From NCBI RefSeq assembly GCF_002399615.1, contig NZ_DHDZ01000018.1, positions 40,498-66,627 on the forward strand: a stretch of DNA of 26,130 nt. Reading direction: 5' to 3'. The translations under genes and the position numbers were made by a program. This DNA comes from Pedobacter sp. UBA4863 (GTDB lineage Bacteria; Bacteroidota; Bacteroidia; Sphingobacteriales; Sphingobacteriaceae). This document shows, piece by piece, positions 12,803-20,163 of this stretch; positions within the stretch are counted from its first letter, which is position 1, and each line of letters starts with the position of its first letter. The notes under the pieces were generated by a model. It was not told the DNA's origin. It did no database searches and saw only the letters and a list, made by a program, of their open reading frames with translations.

Positions 12803-15694
12803 TTATTTTTTAGCCGATGAAGGAGGGAAGCCAAAATGTTTTTTGAAAACTTTACTGAAATAAACTGGGTCTTCAAACCCAACTGCCCACGAAACATCTG
12901 TAACACTCTCACCATTTTTTAACATTTCAACAGCTTTTATAAAACGAATGTTACGGATAAAATCGGCAGGAGTTTTTCCTGTAATGGTTTTCAGCTTTCG
13001 GGTAAGCTGACTAACAGATAGAAAAACGGCTTCGGCCAAAATGTTTACACCAAACTGCGCATTGGAAAGGTTTCCTTCAACCGATTGGGTCAAATCGTCT
13101 ATAAATTTTCTGTCGCGGCTGTTCAATTCTGGTGTTTCTTCTACCGTTGGCGTGGTATTTCCCTCAAACTTTTTGCGGAGTAGCTCTTTAAAGCTCAGAA
13201 TGTTTTTTACACGCAACTTTAGTTCTGCCAGTGAAAACGGTTTGGTAATATAATCATCAGCTCCTGTTTCTAAACCAGCAAGCTTATCTTTTTGCTCTGC
13301 TTTTGCTGTAAGCAATAACACGGGGATGTGCGAGGTAGCTACACTGCTTTTCAGCGTTTGGCACAGTTCAAAACCATCTGTATCGGGCATCATCACATCA
13401 CTGATAATCAAATCCGGCAATAATTCTTCTGCCAACATTAACCCATCTTTACCATTTGCTGCTGCTACATAACGGTATTCATCTCCCAAATTTTGAATTA
13501 TAAAATTCCGTAACTCGGACTGGTCTTCCACAATAAGCAATAGGGGAAGCTCTATGTTTTGCTGCTCATTTTCAGTGTTAACCACTTGATTTTCTTCTCT
13601 AACAGGAAAAGCAATGTGCTGCCCGGCAGCAACTGTATTTTCTTGATCTTCTGTTTCAGCGCTTTCGAGCCAAAAAGTAAAAATACAACCACCTTCGGCA
13701 GGCGAATTTACCATAACATTACCGCCATGTAGTATTGCCAGCTCTTTTACCAAAGCCAGCCCAATGCCAGAGCCCGCATAACTGCGCTGTCCGGGTTCAT
13801 CTACCTGATAAAAACGGTCGAAAATTTTAGGCAAATGATCTTGTGCAATACCTTTTCCTGTATCGGTAACGGTTACAAAAAACTTGCTGTCGCTGTAATC
13901 TAAGGTAGCAGTTACGCTTCCAGCAGATGGCGTGTATTTAATAGCATTAGAAATTAAATTGGTAATGATAACCGCCAAAGCTTCTGAAGAGTAGATAAAC
14001 GGATTTTCGGACAAGAGTTTTGTATTTTCGGTGTGTTGCAGCCTTAGCGAAATACCATGCTGTTGCGCATAAGAATGAAAAGACTGCACCAACATACTCG
14101 CTTCGTTCAGCACATTTCCTTTTTTGTATTGGAGATTATATTGTCCACTTTCCATTTTAGAGAGATCTAGTAACTGATTAATTAGATTAAGCAGTCTTTT
14201 CCCGTTTTGTTCCATTTCTTCAAAATGAGAAAAATCTTCTTTTCGTCCGCTTTCTTTTAATACCTCTAAATGGCCGTTAATTAAGGTGAGCGGCGTTCTA
14301 AATTCATGAGAAATGTTTGCCAAAAAGCGGGATTTGAACTGTTCGGTCTGCTTAATAGTTTCCATTTCCCTGCGTTGCAATTCCAGATTTTGCTTTTCTA
14401 TTTTTAAGCTTTTATTTCTCAATCTGAAAAAATAGAAGGCAAAAACAGCGAGCACAAGCATAAGCCCCAATCCGACGGCGGCTACGTTTCTCTGTAGATT
14501 TTTAGTTTTAAGTTCTGCTTGGATGACAGCCGCCTTTTTTTCATATTCATAGCCCATAGATGCCTGCAGGCTTTTCTTTTCGTTCTCTTGGTTCACCAGG
14601 GTGTCACGAAGTGCGATATACCGTTTGTAGTTTCCGTAAGCATCTTTATAATTGTTAAGGGAACTGTCTGCTAGTGTCGAGTTGTAGTAAATGTCTCTAA
14701 TAAGGCTCTTTACACCTATTTTCTTAGCAAGAGCTAAGGCCTTTTCATAGTATTTTTTCGCAGATGCCGACTTGTTTAACTTATGCTCTACAAGCCCGAT
14801 ATTATTGTAAGAACTTGCAACCCCCGAATTATCCCCAATTTCTTCATATATTTTTAGGCCTGCGAAATAATTTTTTAGTGCTTCGGGATACTTGCCCTGT
14901 CCCTTGTAGATAAGCCCTATGCTGATATAAGCGCCTGCAATTTCCTGTTTGTCTCCGAGCTCTTTTTTTATTTCAAAAGATATATTATGATTTTTCAGCG
15001 CTTCGGAATACTTGCCTTGATGATTATAAATATCTCCAATATTATTATAAGCCATTCCAATTCCATGTTTATCGCCTATTTCTTCATATTTTTTTAAGGC
15101 TAAGAAATAATTTTTTAGTGCTTCGGGGTATTTGGCTTGATTTTTATAAACAATCCCGATGTTGTTATAAGCATGTACAATTCCTTTTTTATCACCGATT
15201 TCTTCAAATAATTTTAAGCTTCCAAAATAATTTTTCAGAGCTTCAGGATAATTTCCTTGATAGTTATAAACAATTCCGATGTGGTTGTAAGAGTCTGCAG
15301 TTCTAAGTTTATCTCCGATTTCTTCCCATTTCTTTAAAGCCTCTGAGAATTTTTTTAGTGCTTCTGGATAGTTACTTTTATATGCAAAAACCATCCCGAT
15401 GAGGTTGTAAGCAATTGCTTCGCCAAATTTATAATCCAGCTCTTCTGAGATTTTTAGGGCTTTTTGGGCATAGCTTATTGCAAGATCTAATTGTGTTTCC
15501 CGTAGGTAAAGGACAGACAGGTCATTCATCCGCTTTGCCGTTAAGGTATCAGACGAAGATTGTTTTTGAAGAATAGCCGTGAGCGAATCTATCTTTCTTT
15601 TCTGTATTAAATGATGTTCTTGTGCAAAAAGCGAGAGATTAACGAAGAAAACAAGAAATAGAATAACAAGACGAGCGAAATGAGATTTTAACAT
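12803..15694 (-). CDS. One-piece hybrid two-component regulator (TPR sensor, kinase, receiver, AraC)
   Basis: This is a 963-residue protein. A signal peptide (1-24) leads into about eight TPR repeats of 40 residues (about 50-370, consensus YNNIGxIYxxQGKYPEALKNY). A transmembrane helix follows at about 405-425. Next come a HisKA domain with phospho-acceptor His463 (NISHEFRTPLT) and an HATPase domain (NAIKYTP, DTGKGIA, GSGIGLALVKEL). A receiver domain carries Asp766 in IISDVMMPDTDGF, and an AraC-type HTH ends the protein (SVSQLTRKLKTITGKTPADF). The sensor is periplasmic and the DNA-binding end is cytoplasmic, so one molecule can carry a signal to a promoter. Most Bacteroidota hybrid regulators I know use Reg_prop/Y_Y_Y sensors; here TPRs take that place. 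No target gene is evident nearby. Confidence 0.95.
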   Translation of the reverse strand: MLKSHFARLVILFLVFFVNLSLFAQEHHLIQKRKIDSLTAILQKQSSSDTLTAKRMNDLSVLYLRETQLDLAISYAQKALKISEELDYKFGEAIAYNLIGMVFAYKSNYPEALKKFSEALKKWEEIGDKLRTADSYNHIGIVYNYQGNYPEALKNYFGSLKLFEEIGDKKGIVHAYNNIGIVYKNQAKYPEALKNYFLALKKYEEIGDKHGIGMAYNNIGDIYNHQGKYSEALKNHNISFEIKKELGDKQEIAGAYISIGLIYKGQGKYPEALKNYFAGLKIYEEIGDNSGVASSYNNIGLVEHKLNKSASAKKYYEKALALAKKIGVKSLIRDIYYNSTLADSSLNNYKDAYGNYKRYIALRDTLVNQENEKKSLQASMGYEYEKKAAVIQAELKTKNLQRNVAAVGLGLMLVLAVFAFYFFRLRNKSLKIEKQNLELQRREMETIKQTEQFKSRFLANISHEFRTPLTLINGHLEVLKESGRKEDFSHFEEMEQNGKRLLNLINQLLDLSKMESGQYNLQYKKGNVLNEASMLVQSFHSYAQQHGISLRLQHTENTKLLSENPFIYSSEALAVIITNLISNAIKYTPSAGSVTATLDYSDSKFFVTVTDTGKGIAQDHLPKIFDRFYQVDEPGQRSYAGSGIGLALVKELAILHGGNVMVNSPAEGGCIFTFWLESAETEDQENTVAAGQHIAFPVREENQVVNTENEQQNIELPLLLIVEDQSELRNFIIQNLGDEYRYVAAANGKDGLMLAEELLPDLIISDVMMPDTDGFELCQTLKSSVATSHIPVLLLTAKAEQKDKLAGLETGADDYITKPFSLAELKLRVKNILSFKELLRKKFEGNTTPTVEETPELNSRDRKFIDDLTQSVEGNLSNAQFGVNILAEAVFLSVSQLTRKLKTITGKTPADFIRNIRFIKAVEMLKNGESVTDVSWAVGFEDPVYFSKVFKKHFGFPPSSAKK
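14835..15450 (-). repeat. In-gene 120-bp tandem repeats encoding TPR units
   Basis: Successive 120-bp segments of the regulator gene are visibly similar at DNA level. For example, segments starting with CTTCGGGATA- or CTTCAGGATA-type bases recur near 14880, 15000, 15120, 15240 and 15360. Each encodes one 40-residue TPR. This DNA-level likeness implies fairly recent tandem duplication or ongoing recombination between units. Confidence 0.7.
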
Positions 15695-15839
15695 ACGATT
15701 AGGAACTTAATAAAAATAAAGTCGTAAAGGATGTAAAAATATTTTTGAGAAACAAATAGTATCTATTGGAATAAAATTTAATCCTTAATTAACGTGTGGT
15801 TAACTCGTTGAAATTAAATTTGTTAATAAACAAAAGATA

Positions 15840-16002
15840 ATGAAGGTTAATTTTATTCTTATTGCGGTAGCTATTGTAGCAATTTTAGGGTTTATCTACT
15901 TTTTGGTAAAGAGAAACCATAAAGAAAGACCAAAAAGATTTGGAGAATGAGCTAAACCAAAAAGAACTAAAGCCAGACAAGCATAGCGGAGATCATATTT
16001 AA
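15840..16002 (+). pseudogene. Small single-helix membrane protein gene with apparent 1-nt frameshift
   Basis: The ATG at 15840 opens a frame encoding MKVNFILIAVAIVAILGFIY, a membrane helix, then FLVKRNHKE, and stops at 15948-15950. In the +1 frame, starting at the A-rich run AAAGAAAGACC, codons continue DQKDLENELNQKELKPDKH up to a TAA at 16000-16002. Joined by removing one A, the two parts give a typical 50-55 residue Bacteroidota small membrane protein with an acidic-basic tail. It is divergent from the hybrid regulator (145-bp gap) and ends 3 bp before the convergent cytochrome peroxidase gene. It could be a true pseudogene, a sequencing error in an A-run, or slippage-dependent expression. 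Confidence 0.6.
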
Positions 16003-16004
16003 GG

Positions 16005-17141
16005 CTATTTGGGCAACTGTTCAATAGCTATGTCCATTGGTGGCGATGATAGGGCTTCTAAAAAAGCAATAAGGGCTTTTCTTTCTCTAATTGTCAGCAT
16101 AATTCCTCTTACTAATTTATCATTTTTGGGCAGTAAAGGATCGTTTTCCTGACCAGGCTTTATTTCGTGTTCGGGCATGCCCATATTATAAAGCACCATT
16201 AGGCTATCCATGTTTTTTACCGAACCTCGATGAAACCACGGACCGGTTTTAGTTACGTTACGCAGTCCGGGTGTTTTAAATTTGCCTACATCTCTGGTAT
16301 TTTTGGTGATGTTATACAAACCTAAATCTTCATTTTTTGTGCCATATTCGGTTAGGCCTATGTTATGAAATTCTTTATCGGTAAAGTAGGCACCGTTGTG
16401 GCAATTCATACACCTGGCTTTGGTTCTAAACAAATGCAGGCCTAGTAATTGTTGGTCGGTTAATGCAGCTTTATCTCCGTTTAAAAATTTATCGAAATTG
16501 GTTTCTTGGCTTACAATAGTTTGTTGAAAGGTGGCCAAACTTTCGAAAATACGCTGATTAGTTATTTGTGATGTACCAAATGCCTCAATAAAGTGGGTGT
16601 CGTAACCTTTTATTTTCGATAATTTTCGAGGTAACAATTTTAAATCTTGGTTCATCTCATTATGGGCAGTTATGGGGCCTTTGGCTTGTTCTATTAAACT
16701 TTTTGCTCTTCCGTCCCAAAAGAAACTGTTGTAAATCCATACATTTTCTAGCGATGGCGCATTGCGAATATTGGGCAGTTGTTCATTACCTATAGACACT
16801 TCTTTGCCGTCTGCCCAATGCAAGGCGGGGTTATGGCAGGTAGCGCAAGAAATTTGATTAGAACCAGAAAGTCTCGTGTCGAAAAACAACAACTTGCCTA
16901 GCTCTACTACTTTCTTTATCGAATCGTTAGACAAATTAATAGGAGAGGGTTGTACTACTGCGAGTTCTTGGAAAGCTATGCCTTTATCTACGTTGGGTTT
17001 TGGCCAGTAACGGCTAGGTTTAGAATATATTTTTCTTAAGGAAGCTAGCGTTAGTTCGTCAGTGTTCCAATTAGAGCCTTTGAAAGAAATAAATAGCAAA
17101 CAACTAAAAAGAAAGCTGAGGCCAAGTAGCACTTTGTTCAT
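16005..17141 (-). CDS. Di-heme cytochrome c peroxidase (CCP/MauG family)
   Basis: This 378-residue exported protein has an N-terminal hydrophobic signal (residues 1-20). Two heme c sites are visible: CATCH at 99-103 and CMNCH at 244-248. Family segments include LGKLLFFDTRLSGSNQISC, NAPSLENVWIYNSFFWDGRA and GKFKTPGLRNVTKTGPWFHRGS. Such enzymes reduce hydrogen peroxide with electrons from small cytochromes in the periplasm; MauG-like members instead oxidise other substrates. Its start is 29 bp from the end of the MATE gene on the same strand, so it may be the last gene of a minus-strand transcript. Confidence 0.92.
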   Translation of the reverse strand: MNKVLLGLSFLFSCLLFISFKGSNWNTDELTLASLRKIYSKPSRYWPKPNVDKGIAFQELAVVQPSPINLSNDSIKKVVELGKLLFFDTRLSGSNQISCATCHNPALHWADGKEVSIGNEQLPNIRNAPSLENVWIYNSFFWDGRAKSLIEQAKGPITAHNEMNQDLKLLPRKLSKIKGYDTHFIEAFGTSQITNQRIFESLATFQQTIVSQETNFDKFLNGDKAALTDQQLLGLHLFRTKARCMNCHNGAYFTDKEFHNIGLTEYGTKNEDLGLYNITKNTRDVGKFKTPGLRNVTKTGPWFHRGSVKNMDSLMVLYNMGMPEHEIKPGQENDPLLPKNDKLVRGIMLTIRERKALIAFLEALSSPPMDIAIEQLPK

Positions 17142-17170
17142 TGGTGTAAAAATAGCAAATTGTGCCTGAT

Positions 17171-18559
17171 CTAAAGCCTATCCTGATGAAGATCAGTTTT
17201 TATGCTTGCAGCCAATTTCTTAGTGCGATTTTGAAATCTAATAAACAGTAGGATAGAGGCAGTTAGCAAGCCAAAAGTTAATCCGTACCAAATGCCTTTT
17301 ACGCCCATCCCAAACTCAAAACACAATAAATATCCTACCGGAATACCAATTACCCAATAAGAAAGAAATGTAATAAAAGTAGGCATGTTTACATCGCCCA
17401 AGCCTCTTAAAACACCTAAGCCAACCACTTGTGTACCATCAAATAACTGAAAAAAACCTGCTATTATTAACAGTTGTGCGGCAATGGCAACAACTGTTGT
17501 ATCGCTAGTGTAAATATAAGGCAGGTAATTGTTGGCTAACATAAAAATCAAAGCGGTAATAGACATAAAAACAATCACAATGTGATAACTGGCAATAGCC
17601 GATAAACGTAAACCAAAAAAGTTTTTGCTGCCAAAGTTGTTGCCTGTTTTAATAGTTGCCGCATTGGCTATACCCGTAGCCAACATGTAGGTAAAAGCGG
17701 CTAAAGACAATGCCGTAAAATGTGCCGCTTGCTCTACTTTACCTATGGTGCCGATTAATATGCCTGCACCGCTAAATGCACTAATTTCAAAAGAATACTG
17801 CATGGCAACAGGCGCACCTAGTTTTGCTATTTTTTTAATTCTTGAAGTATCGAACGAAAATAACTTAAAATCAGTTAGATATGTTTTAATATCTTTAGCA
17901 TTAAAAACATAAGTGCCCATTGCTATTGCCATTAAAATACGGTCAATTAAGGTGCTTAAACCTACACCGCTAACGCCCATTGGTGCAATGCCAAACATGC
18001 CCTTTACAAAAATAATTCCTAACACCACATTAATTACATTGCCCCAAATAGAAATCATCATGGCTTGTTTAGTAAAGCCTAAGCCCTCGGTAAATTGTTT
18101 AAATGCCTGAAAAATCATTAATGGAAATATGGATATTCCCAAGTATTGTAAATAGGGTTTAGCATGTAAAACTACATCTGGTGCTTGCCCTAAATGATCA
18201 ATTACTTTGTGATAAACTATTAACACTAATCCGTAAAGGATAATGCTTGCCAAGGTGTTAATTAATAAGCTATTGGATAGTAAACGACCACATTCTTCCT
18301 TGTTTTTACTGCCATTAGCTTGTGCAATTAGTGGCGTTAATCCATAAGAAATTCCTAAACCCAATACTAAGATTAGCATAAATAAACTGTTTACCAACGA
18401 AACAGCTGCCAATTGTACTGTACCTGCAAAATGTCCAACAATCATACCGTCGGCCATGTGCACCAATGTATGCCCAAGTTGTGAAAGTACAATAGGTAAA
18501 GCCAAAATAAGGTTGTCTTTGTAGTACGCTTTGTACTTGCCAAATGAATAAGTGAACAT
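17171..18559 (-). CDS. MATE-family multidrug/toxin efflux transporter
   Basis: This is a 462-residue protein from the ATG at 18559, with about 12 membrane helices. Its N-terminus (KDNLILALPIVLSQLGHTLV, then HMADGMIVGHFAGT) and the mid-protein GLGFTKQAMMISIWGNVINV are typical of MATE (NorM-like) exporters, which use Na+ or H+ gradients to expel cationic compounds. An upstream in-frame start at 18631 would add 24 residues without family character, so I prefer the shorter form, which matches usual MATE length. It lies between an AlbA_2 protein and the cytochrome peroxidase, all on one strand. The substrate is unknown. Confidence 0.92.
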   Translation of the reverse strand: MFTYSFGKYKAYYKDNLILALPIVLSQLGHTLVHMADGMIVGHFAGTVQLAAVSLVNSLFMLILVLGLGISYGLTPLIAQANGSKNKEECGRLLSNSLLINTLASIILYGLVLIVYHKVIDHLGQAPDVVLHAKPYLQYLGISIFPLMIFQAFKQFTEGLGFTKQAMMISIWGNVINVVLGIIFVKGMFGIAPMGVSGVGLSTLIDRILMAIAMGTYVFNAKDIKTYLTDFKLFSFDTSRIKKIAKLGAPVAMQYSFEISAFSGAGILIGTIGKVEQAAHFTALSLAAFTYMLATGIANAATIKTGNNFGSKNFFGLRLSAIASYHIVIVFMSITALIFMLANNYLPYIYTSDTTVVAIAAQLLIIAGFFQLFDGTQVVGLGVLRGLGDVNMPTFITFLSYWVIGIPVGYLLCFEFGMGVKGIWYGLTFGLLTASILLFIRFQNRTKKLAASIKTDLHQDRL

Positions 18560-18648
18560 AGGACGCAAAAGTCGGAAATTGTTTTCAGTTAACAATTGTC
18601 CATATCTAGTTTTCAGTCTGTAAGATGTCAACTTTACAACATGCAGCC

Positions 18649-19275
18649 TTAATTTGCCAAAACGTAATATTCTTCTTTTTCTGTAATACGAGGTGAAATA
18701 ATACCAGATAAAATTAGGTTGATAATAATTTTCTGTGCTTTTTTATAGGCGCTCCTGGTAAGTTTACTAAACTCTTTTAAGGTAATACGACCATTGGCAG
18801 CAAGGTATGCTAACAATAATTTTTCTTGTGCAGAATAAGCGATAAAAGTTCCCTTGTTTTCTTTATCTTTCTTCAGTACCTCTATCATTATTTTGCTGGC
18901 TAAAACACTTTTATCCTGTATCCTAAAATAAGCCCACCATTTTCCTTGTTCATCTAGGGCGTAATGAGGTTTGGTGTCGCTTTTAGGAATATCGGCCACT
19001 AAAACCAGTTTGTCTTCTACTATATATTCTTCAAAACTAGGCTCAATAGCAGGCTTGCAAAATTCATGCGCCGCTTTGTTAATCATGTATTTTTCTTCTT
19101 CTTCGGCCTTTACCCCTTTAATAGTTCCATCGTCGGCCACGCCAATTAAAAGTTTGCCGCCTTTATTGTTAGCAAAGGCAACTAATGTTTTGGCAATCTT
19201 TTCAGCATTACTAATGGTCTTCTTAAAATCTATACTTACGTTTTCACCTTCAAGTATCAGTCTTTTAATATTCAT
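18649..19275 (-). CDS. AlbA_2 (Schlafen-type) putative ATP/nucleic-acid-binding protein
   Basis: This 208-residue protein opens with EGENVSIDFKKTIS and continues KTLVAFANNKGGKLLIGVADDGTIKGV, the signature of the Schlafen AlbA_2 domain (residues 8-130). The C-terminal 60 residues (SAQEKLLLAYLAANGRITLKE onward) look like a small winged helix. AlbA_2 proteins are often annotated as transcriptional regulators or ATP-binding proteins, and some act in defence. Nothing here shows which. It lies 59 bp from the end of the DUF4442 gene and just upstream of the MATE gene on the same strand, so a shared transcript is plausible. Confidence 0.85.
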   Translation of the reverse strand: MNIKRLILEGENVSIDFKKTISNAEKIAKTLVAFANNKGGKLLIGVADDGTIKGVKAEEEEKYMINKAAHEFCKPAIEPSFEEYIVEDKLVLVADIPKSDTKPHYALDEQGKWWAYFRIQDKSVLASKIMIEVLKKDKENKGTFIAYSAQEKLLLAYLAANGRITLKEFSKLTRSAYKKAQKIIINLILSGIISPRITEKEEYYVLAN

Positions 19276-19334
19276 TTTAGGTTAATTTGATGAAGCGATG
19301 AAAAAATTAAACTTTGTACTTCACACTTTCAACT

Positions 19335-19820
19335 TTAAATAGCTACACGTTGTTTTTCGTTAGGAAATTTAATTCTCAAATATACCTCGTTCATTACCGT
19401 GGCACACAGTTCTCCGTGTTTGTTAAAGAGCTCCATAGGGTAGGCCTTTACAAATTTACCATGTTCGTTTAGCGCCTGCTCGGCTTCGGCAATCATTTCA
19501 TCCGTTATTTTTATGGTAAAATATAAAGTAGTAAGCCCAGGCTTTAGGTATTGAATGGATGCACTTTTTAGCCAAACTCTGCATTTATAGCCTTTCCGTT
19601 GCATTAACTGATCAAACAAAATGGCATAAAAAGGATCTGTAGCGGCATAAATAGTACCACCAAAAATAGAACCGTTGTAATTTCTATTAACTACACTATT
19701 GCTAATTTTTACATCAACACCTTTAAAATCCTTATGGAATTTTCTTACCCAAATACGCTGAAACAGTAAGGGTGGATATAAACTTAATGCCCATTTTAGG
19801 GTACGCTCAGAAACCATCAT
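19335..19820 (-). CDS. DUF4442 hotdog-fold protein, thioesterase-like
   Basis: This 161-residue protein is the size of a single hotdog domain. Segments VVNRNYNGSIFGGTIYAATD and CRVWLKSASIQYLKPGLTT match the DUF4442 family (PaaI/YiiD-like thioesterase fold), with a long central helix near the GGTIYAATDPFYAILF region. The family is thought to act on acyl-thioesters, but activity is rarely proven. There is no signal peptide, so it is cytoplasmic. It is probably the first gene of the minus-strand group ending at the cytochrome peroxidase. It starts 343 bp from the divergent gyrA. Confidence 0.85.
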   Translation of the reverse strand: MMVSERTLKWALSLYPPLLFQRIWVRKFHKDFKGVDVKISNSVVNRNYNGSIFGGTIYAATDPFYAILFDQLMQRKGYKCRVWLKSASIQYLKPGLTTLYFTIKITDEMIAEAEQALNEHGKFVKAYPMELFNKHGELCATVMNEVYLRIKFPNEKQRVAI

Positions 19821-20163
19821 GATTTTTAAATATCACAATTTGTATTGAAGTATAAAAACATTGTGCAAAACTTAACTGGAGTGTAACTGGCTAGTTGTAG
19901 ATTCATCGCTATAGCCTGTTCAAAAATTCCGATAATTCATCGTATTGATAAAATCTGTATATCTGTGGCTTTTTTTAATCTAAAAGCTGTGTTTTGTAAC
20001 AATTATGGCATATCTAAAACTTTTCCACAATGGGCTTTAAAGTGTAGCTTATTTTGCTAAATTCGCAAGGTTATAATAAAACATAATAATCTTGTGGTTG
20101 GCGATTAGCGAATAGCGATAAAACGCTTGACGCGTTACTCCAAACGCAAAACACAAAAAACTT
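19821..20163. other. Divergent intergenic region upstream of gyrA
   Basis: There is no gene here. The region must carry the gyrA promoter and probably that of the DUF4442 gene. A TTATTTTG sequence (about 20050-20057) is one base off the Bacteroidota -7 consensus TAnnTTTG, but I cannot find a convincing -33 partner. A single TTTTCCACA, similar to a DnaA box, lies near 20020. Close to the gene, AACGC/GCGTT (about 20122-20136) forms a small hairpin in the leader. Confidence 0.4.

Noticed and set aside
20020..20030. TTTTCCACA near gyrA as a replication-origin signal
   Set aside because: Only a single DnaA-box-like sequence is present, with no cluster or AT-rich unwinding stretch pattern. gyrA position alone is not evidence.
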